64,000 nt of DNA from Leptasterias polaris (taxonomy: Eukaryota > Echinodermata > Asteroidea > Forcipulatida > Asteriidae): the NCBI GenBank assembly GCA_037783415.1, contig JAZGTN010000002.1:4340001-4404000 (forward strand). The letters are read 5' to 3'. The translations under genes and the position numbers were made by a program. Under the pieces are notes generated by a model. It did no database searches and was not told the DNA's origin. It saw only the letters and a list, made by a program, of their open reading frames with translations. Below are positions 59,901-64,000 of the stretch, one piece after another (positions within the stretch are counted from its first letter, which is position 1; each line of letters starts with the position of its first letter).

Positions 59901-62900
59901 CCAGCTGAAATACCATAAACTTTACATTGCTGCGACTGGTACCCCACTTAGTTTTTGCTTAGCTTAGCAAAGAAATTTGCTAAGCAGTATTTTCTGCAGA
60001 ACAGCTTTAGGAAATTGGGCCCTGGTGAGGCCGCTAAATGGAAAGATAAAATGAGAATTTGTCTGTTTGTCGTTGCAGAGGTGTTATCCAGTCCAGCGGT
60101 TTCAGCCAAGTTATCAGACACCAAGGCAGCAGGAGAAGTCAAGGCACTAGATTCCTTCTATCAGATGTTACAGAATGAACCAGACAGGGCTTTTTATGGG
60201 TATGTCATTTATTTCTTGCAAACAATTGTCATAAATTACATCTGTATTACAGGGCTCAAAGTTTACACTAGACCGAAGGCCCGAGGCCAGTGATTTTAGT
60301 GTCTGGCCACTAAAATCACAAGGAGACAAGTCCAGCCGTGTTGTGATTATTCAATTTACGGTGTTATATCTTCAAAAGACTGTGCAAGTCTCGCATGTTC
60401 GAACGTTGGGAGCAGTTAAAGTGTGCGAGTCTGTTTCCTTCGTGGGACCAAATTGGTCTAAAAAAAATTCAAAACACGAGAGACTTGCACAGTCTATAAC
60501 CAAAAACTTTGTTTTAATTTTCACTTTCAGAGTGATTAATATCTTTCACTTCTGTTGAGTATAGAAGTATGCCCAAAAGACAAAATTTGATAAATCCCCT
60601 CTTCGTGCTTTTTAAAATTTGAAACAGGTTACCCATGTAGGTCTTTTAAACTGAGCTATATTATTTTGTATATTGTATTGTTATGTATCCCCCCCCCCCA
60701 AAAAAAACAAAAACAAAACCCAAACAAGCAAACAATTAAAAAAATGTATTTCCTTGTGTTTCAAATCTGTGAGCTATTAAAACTTCCTGGAGGCAAGTAC
60801 AACCAACAGTTTACTAGACTGTTGGGCTACATGTCCTTTACAAAAAGCTTAATTGCAAGGCCTGCTCCATTACCCCACAGAGTGTAATTAATGCTTGGCA
60901 AAAGTGAACCATCGCCCACCAATTAAGGGCTGTGAAGCTCAGTTGGTAGAGCGCTTGTACTGTGCTAGAGATTTCCTGTGTTCGAGTTTGGCATCAACCA
61001 TTTTTCTTTGCTCTCTACCCATGTTGTATTTATTATGTATTGTTTGGCAACTCAGCATGTGGTTTAGAAATTAGTTTTCAAGAAACATATAAAAAATGTC
61101 CTGTTCATTGGTTGAATGCCAAGGACCAACTGTCTTTCTCATTGTTAGTGCCTTTATTTATTCTCTTTTTGTACAGTTCTCTTGTAAGAGTGCTTTATAA
61201 ATGCCTGTAATTATTATTATTATTTCATTGTGTCTTGATGATGTAGAATTCTGTGTATGAAACAGCCATAATGTAGAACAGAAGGCTGTTTTTACAAAAT
61301 GCATATTACAACATACAATTTTATTGCATTTCAGTGTCATATGCTTTAATGTTTTTAGGGATCACCTTATGCTCAAGCAACACTGCTTACATGGGTCCCT
61401 TTTCTCAAAATGAAGTTAAAATTATTCACTTATTAACAATGCAAATTTTAAGACATAAAATTAAGCCTATTTTTATGCAGATGGTAAAAGCTCTGCAAGC
61501 TGTTTATTTCTCACAGTTGTCTGTTCAAAGTTATTCATTTCTCATGTTTGAATTTTTTTAAAGTGGGTGATTTGATTGTCAGTCTTCTCATGAACAATTT
61601 CCACTATTTCTCACAATAATGTTAACCACTTTTTTTACAAACTCTGTAATTTGTGTGATATTATAATCGGTTCTGAGTAGTAGTTAATTAATTAAATTCA
61701 ACTTTTTTGCCAGACGCTTCTTAGTAGGGTGTCATGGCCGAGTGGTTAAGAGCATCGGATTCAAGTTCTGGTGGTTTAGTCATCGGGGTGTGGGTTCGAG
61801 TCCCGGTCATGACGCTTGTGTCCTTGAGCATGACACTTTGCTATAATTGCTTCTCTTCACCCAGGGGTATAAATGGGTACCTGCAAGGGTAGAGGTTGAT
61901 ATTGTGTTTTGAAAAAGCCTTCGGAGCGCCATCACGGCAGCCCGGGCTGTATACTCCCCAGGGAGCTGAGAAAGATTAAAGGAATGTTATTGGCCCAATG
62001 ACCAGGGTACTAATGTAAAGCGCATTGATACGTTATTGTAAAATGCGCTATATAAGAACTAGTTATTATTATTATTATTAGTAAGTAAAAAAACCACTAA
62101 AATGTACAAGCTTTGGAATCTTAAGGAAATAACATTTAAACTTAAAAAATATCTTTAAAAATAATTTACACAAGCATTCTAAGAGGTTTTTTGTTTTTAA
62201 TTGTGACAGGATTCAGAAAGCAGTGAGTATGTAGTTATTGTCATACATCAGTGTAGGTGTAAAAATAAAATAATATTCCTTATCATTGATGTATTTCTTC
62301 TGCCAATTTAAAAGCTTTCTAATTTATCATTGAATAAGTTCATCTGGGCTGTTGATAATCATGGAATATGATGCTCGTTTTTTTGAATAAAATAAGGTAG
62401 ATAATACTTGTTGTTTTTGTTATGTTTCACTCCTAAGCTAGGAGCTTCTTCAGACTGGTGACCATGTTGAATGCCTGACTGCCTTTTACACCCTTTCTTG
62501 GTTGTCATAGAGGGCGTTGTAGGCGTGGTTTGGACTAGTTTGTCATAGATGTTCTGGAGCTTGTATGCCCCGTCATCTTTGTAATTCTTTTTTTCTTTTT
62601 TTCATGAACTGAAGAGCGAACCAGGTGGAGACAGCTAATGAGGGTTTGGCTGTTGAGACACTACTCATCAGCGATCAACTCTTCAGGTAAATTAAGAGAA
62701 ATGTTAAAGAGGTGCTCCAAGGTCAAATTGAGTTTTGTAATGCAGTCATTTTCCAATAGATAGAGTCCTCATGAAAGTGAGACAAAAATTACAAGTCACT
62801 AACGAAATGGTGTAACTTGATATTTGATTTGATAGTCTTTCATGGAATTTTGAAATGTGACATCATCAAGCTTCAAAAACAAATGGGTCTTTATATCCCA

Positions 62901-64000
62901 AAGAGGAATTTTTCGTGCCAGTTAACAGGTCAAATTCAATGCTGTTTTGATTGGATATTTTCAACGATCAGGAATGAAGTAAAATTTCTCTTTACAAAAA
63001 TGTACAAACCATATTATTTGAAATGTGGCGTCATCGGACATTTTCGGATGTTGACAAAAAGTTTGCTTGAAGGGTATCAAACACAGTGGCATTTTACACC
63101 ATTTTAACATGATGGTAGAGACTTGTAATTTTGTTTCCATCATCATGAAGACTCTATCTTTTGGAAAATGAGTGGACCACAAAACAGAATATGACCTTAG
63201 AGCCCCTCTTTAAAGGCCCTGTACACTATTGGTAAGATCGAAAAACACAAATGTTCACAGATTCACACATAACTTACATGATTTAAAGTAAGTAATGGTA
63301 GAAAGGGTTCCTTAAAATATTTCTGCCTAAAATGCTATCGTTTCTGAGAAATGAGTAAAACAATAGTTTTTATCGCGCGCGATAATAAACTCGATGTTTG
63401 AAAAACAGAAAACACATAAGGTCTCTTTTCACTATTTTCTCGTAAACTCGATGACCAATTGAGCTCAAATTTTCACAGGTTTGTTATTTTATGTATGTGG
63501 TTGATTACACAAAACATGAACACTGTCTGTGATTATTTTGTCAGCTCTGCCAATCCTGTATAATACCTTTAACTTGAGTTACAATGAACTTTTGTAATCC
63601 ATATAAACAAATTTAGCATCCATAAATTTAACATCTGTACTACATAAGTTACTAGTACAAGAAATGTATGAAATACTCATCGTTTACAAGAGACCTTGTT
63701 TTTTGTTATCACAATATAATTTAACAGTACGCCATGTCCTCCAGTAGGACATAATAACATTGTGCCCAGCAAACAGTCATATGCAATTTATGTGCCAAAT
63801 TGTATTTTTCTGTCAATCATAGAGTCACTGTAGGAAAGTTAAACTACAAACAGGAATAGAAGAACATTTGTCAGAGTAATTTTAGCAACAAAATATAATA
63901 AAGTTACCGAGCAGAACTTTTAAAACGTAGCCATCTAATTGCTTAAAAAGTTCTGCTGGGTGAACATGTAGTGTCCTGCTTGCCAGGGAGAAGGTGGAAG
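53964..64000 (+). CDS. PELO: Pelota, ribosome-rescue / no-go decay factor (3' end beyond window)
   Basis: Coding exons: 53964-54004, 55422-55665, 56059-56149, 56815-57039, 58046-58086, 59039-59159, 60079-60199, 62615-62686, and the first 14 nt of another at 63987-64000. All phases join, giving about 318 of the expected ~385 residues. The protein starts M-K-L-V. It contains the N-terminal Sm-like domain ([25 protein letters not shown]), the eRF1-like central domain ([22 protein letters not shown]) and the start of domain 3 ([13 protein letters not shown]). Pelota acts with HBS1 and ABCE1 to split stalled ribosomes. As expected it has no GGQ hydrolysis motif. Introns hold many MITEs and two SINEs. 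Confidence 0.95.
56399..56537. mobile_element. 139-bp MITE (GGCCGTATCC family) in PELO intron 3
   Basis: The left end is GGCTGTGTCCAAATTGG. The right end on the minus strand is GGCCGTATCCGAATTAGCGG. GCTACGGCT words sit just inside both arms. Related ends occur at 3480-3516 and 3648-3690. Confidence 0.65.
57071..57264. mobile_element. MITE of the GGGCCC...TTAAGCA family, copy in PELO intron 4
   Basis: The ends 'ggggccctagttcgtttaaggctgct' and 'gcttaagcagctctatcaaattggcccc' are inverted repeats. The interior has TGCTTAGCAAAA words. Confidence 0.6.
57321..57514. mobile_element. MITE of the GGGCCC...TTAAGCA family, second copy in PELO intron 4
   Basis: The left end 'gacccaatttcataaagctt' pairs with the right end 'aacagctttaagaaattgggccc'. 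The interior 'tgctaagcag' words match the copies at 57071-57264 and 59841-60023. A further copy lies at about 21000-21230 in PIPOX-A. Confidence 0.65.
58308..58630. repeat. Inverted repeat element in PELO intron 5
   Basis: The arms include 'aacagtttttcctatggttg' against 'caaccattggaaaaactg', and 'gtgaatggacatgcaggct' against 'gcctgcatgtccattcac'. The spacer between the inner arms is about 110 nt. Confidence 0.65.
59169..59554. mobile_element. Long inverted-repeat element abutting the PELO exon 6 donor
   Basis: Arms of about 165 nt (59169-59342 and 59383-59554) match closely: 'gcattggattgggcaagttg' pairs with 'caactcgcccaatccaaggc', and 'gtggttttccttttac' with 'gtaaaaggaaaaccac'. The left end begins only about 10 nt after the exon 6 splice donor. 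Confidence 0.75.
59841..60023. mobile_element. MITE of the GGGCCC...TTAAGCA family in PELO intron 6
   Basis: The interior shares 'aactttacattg', 'actggtaccccacttagttttt' and 'gaaatttgctaagcag' with 57321-57514. The right end is 'agctttaggaaattgggccct'. It stops about 55 nt before exon 7. Confidence 0.6.
60378..60494. mobile_element. Short MITE of the GACTGTGCAAGTCTCGC family in PELO intron 7
   Basis: The left end is GACTGTGCAAGTCTCGC and the right end 'gagacttgcacagtc' followed by TA. The length is 117 bp. Confidence 0.7.
60926..61228 (+). mobile_element. tRNA-derived SINE with ATT tail in PELO intron 7
   Basis: A tRNA-like head (AGCTCAGTTGGTAGAGCGC ... GTGTTCGAGTTTGGC) leads into a body ending 'gagtgctttataaatgcctg' and an ATT microsatellite at about 61209-61228. 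The B box departs from consensus. Confidence 0.65.
61729..62081 (+). mobile_element. tRNA-derived SINE with ATT tail in PELO intron 7
   Basis: The head has an A box (TGGCCGAGTGGTTAAGAGC) and a B box (GGGTTCGAGTCCC). The body includes 'gaaaaagccttcggagcgcc' and 'aatgcgctatataagaac', with an ATT tail at 62064-62081. The head is the same as in the SINE at 21455-21874 but the body differs. Confidence 0.85.
63210..63572 (+). mobile_element. TTAA-flanked MITE (piggyBac-like), copy 3, in PELO intron 8
   Basis: The ends are TTAAAGGCCCTGTACACTATTGG and, on the minus strand, TTAAAGGTATTATACAGGATTGG. It is the inverse-orientation relative of 45559-45889. It carries about 30 bp more interior sequence (around 63448-63490) than that copy. 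Confidence 0.8.

Overview
The window looks like nuclear DNA of an intron-rich, AT-rich marine deuterostome, most probably an echinoderm and possibly a sea star. The evidence is conserved metazoan genes cut into many small exons by long introns, tRNA-derived SINEs, decayed LINEs, and many palindromic MITE families. The genus cannot be named from the sequence alone.

The gene content is modest and resolves well at splice-site level. (1) On the minus strand at 6.1-6.35 kb lies the first coding exon of a secreted somatomedin-B protein; the rest runs left and was not found. (2) Two tandem plus-strand genes for a peroxisomal sarcosine/pipecolate-oxidase-type flavoenzyme (PIPOX) lie at 18.4-27.8 kb and 34.4-40.1 kb. 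Each has eight coding exons with matching splice phases. Copy A ends in a peroxisomal targeting signal (A-K-L) and copy B has lost it. (3) A complete XBP1 gene lies at 46.4-49.6 kb. It has a bZIP domain, an IRE1-type unconventional intron of only 20 nt with both hairpins, an unspliced-form tail resembling the mammalian arrest peptide, and an ERSE/UPRE-like promoter. (4) PELO (Pelota, ribosome rescue) starts at 53.96 kb and runs off the right edge after eight complete coding exons and the start of the ninth.

The rest is mostly mobile DNA. Notable items are: a 454-bp TRIM (LTR retrotransposon in miniature) with a 33-nt tRNA-Leu-type primer binding site; a LINE whose middle 1.13 kb is inverted in place; a hAT-type element with a perfect 8-bp target duplication; a 1.48-kb element whose terminal inverted repeats are arrays of 13 short units and which split a tRNA-derived sequence with a 10-bp duplication; a 1.67-kb TIR element containing 135-bp tandem repeats; an element inserted into a LINE relic with a 10-bp duplication; and several MITE families with TTAA or TA target sites.

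XBP1 and PELO belong to ER-stress control and ribosome quality control respectively. Nothing suggests co-regulation of the neighbouring genes. All exon calls are manual, from splice consensus, phase continuity and remembered family sequence; no search or computation was run.
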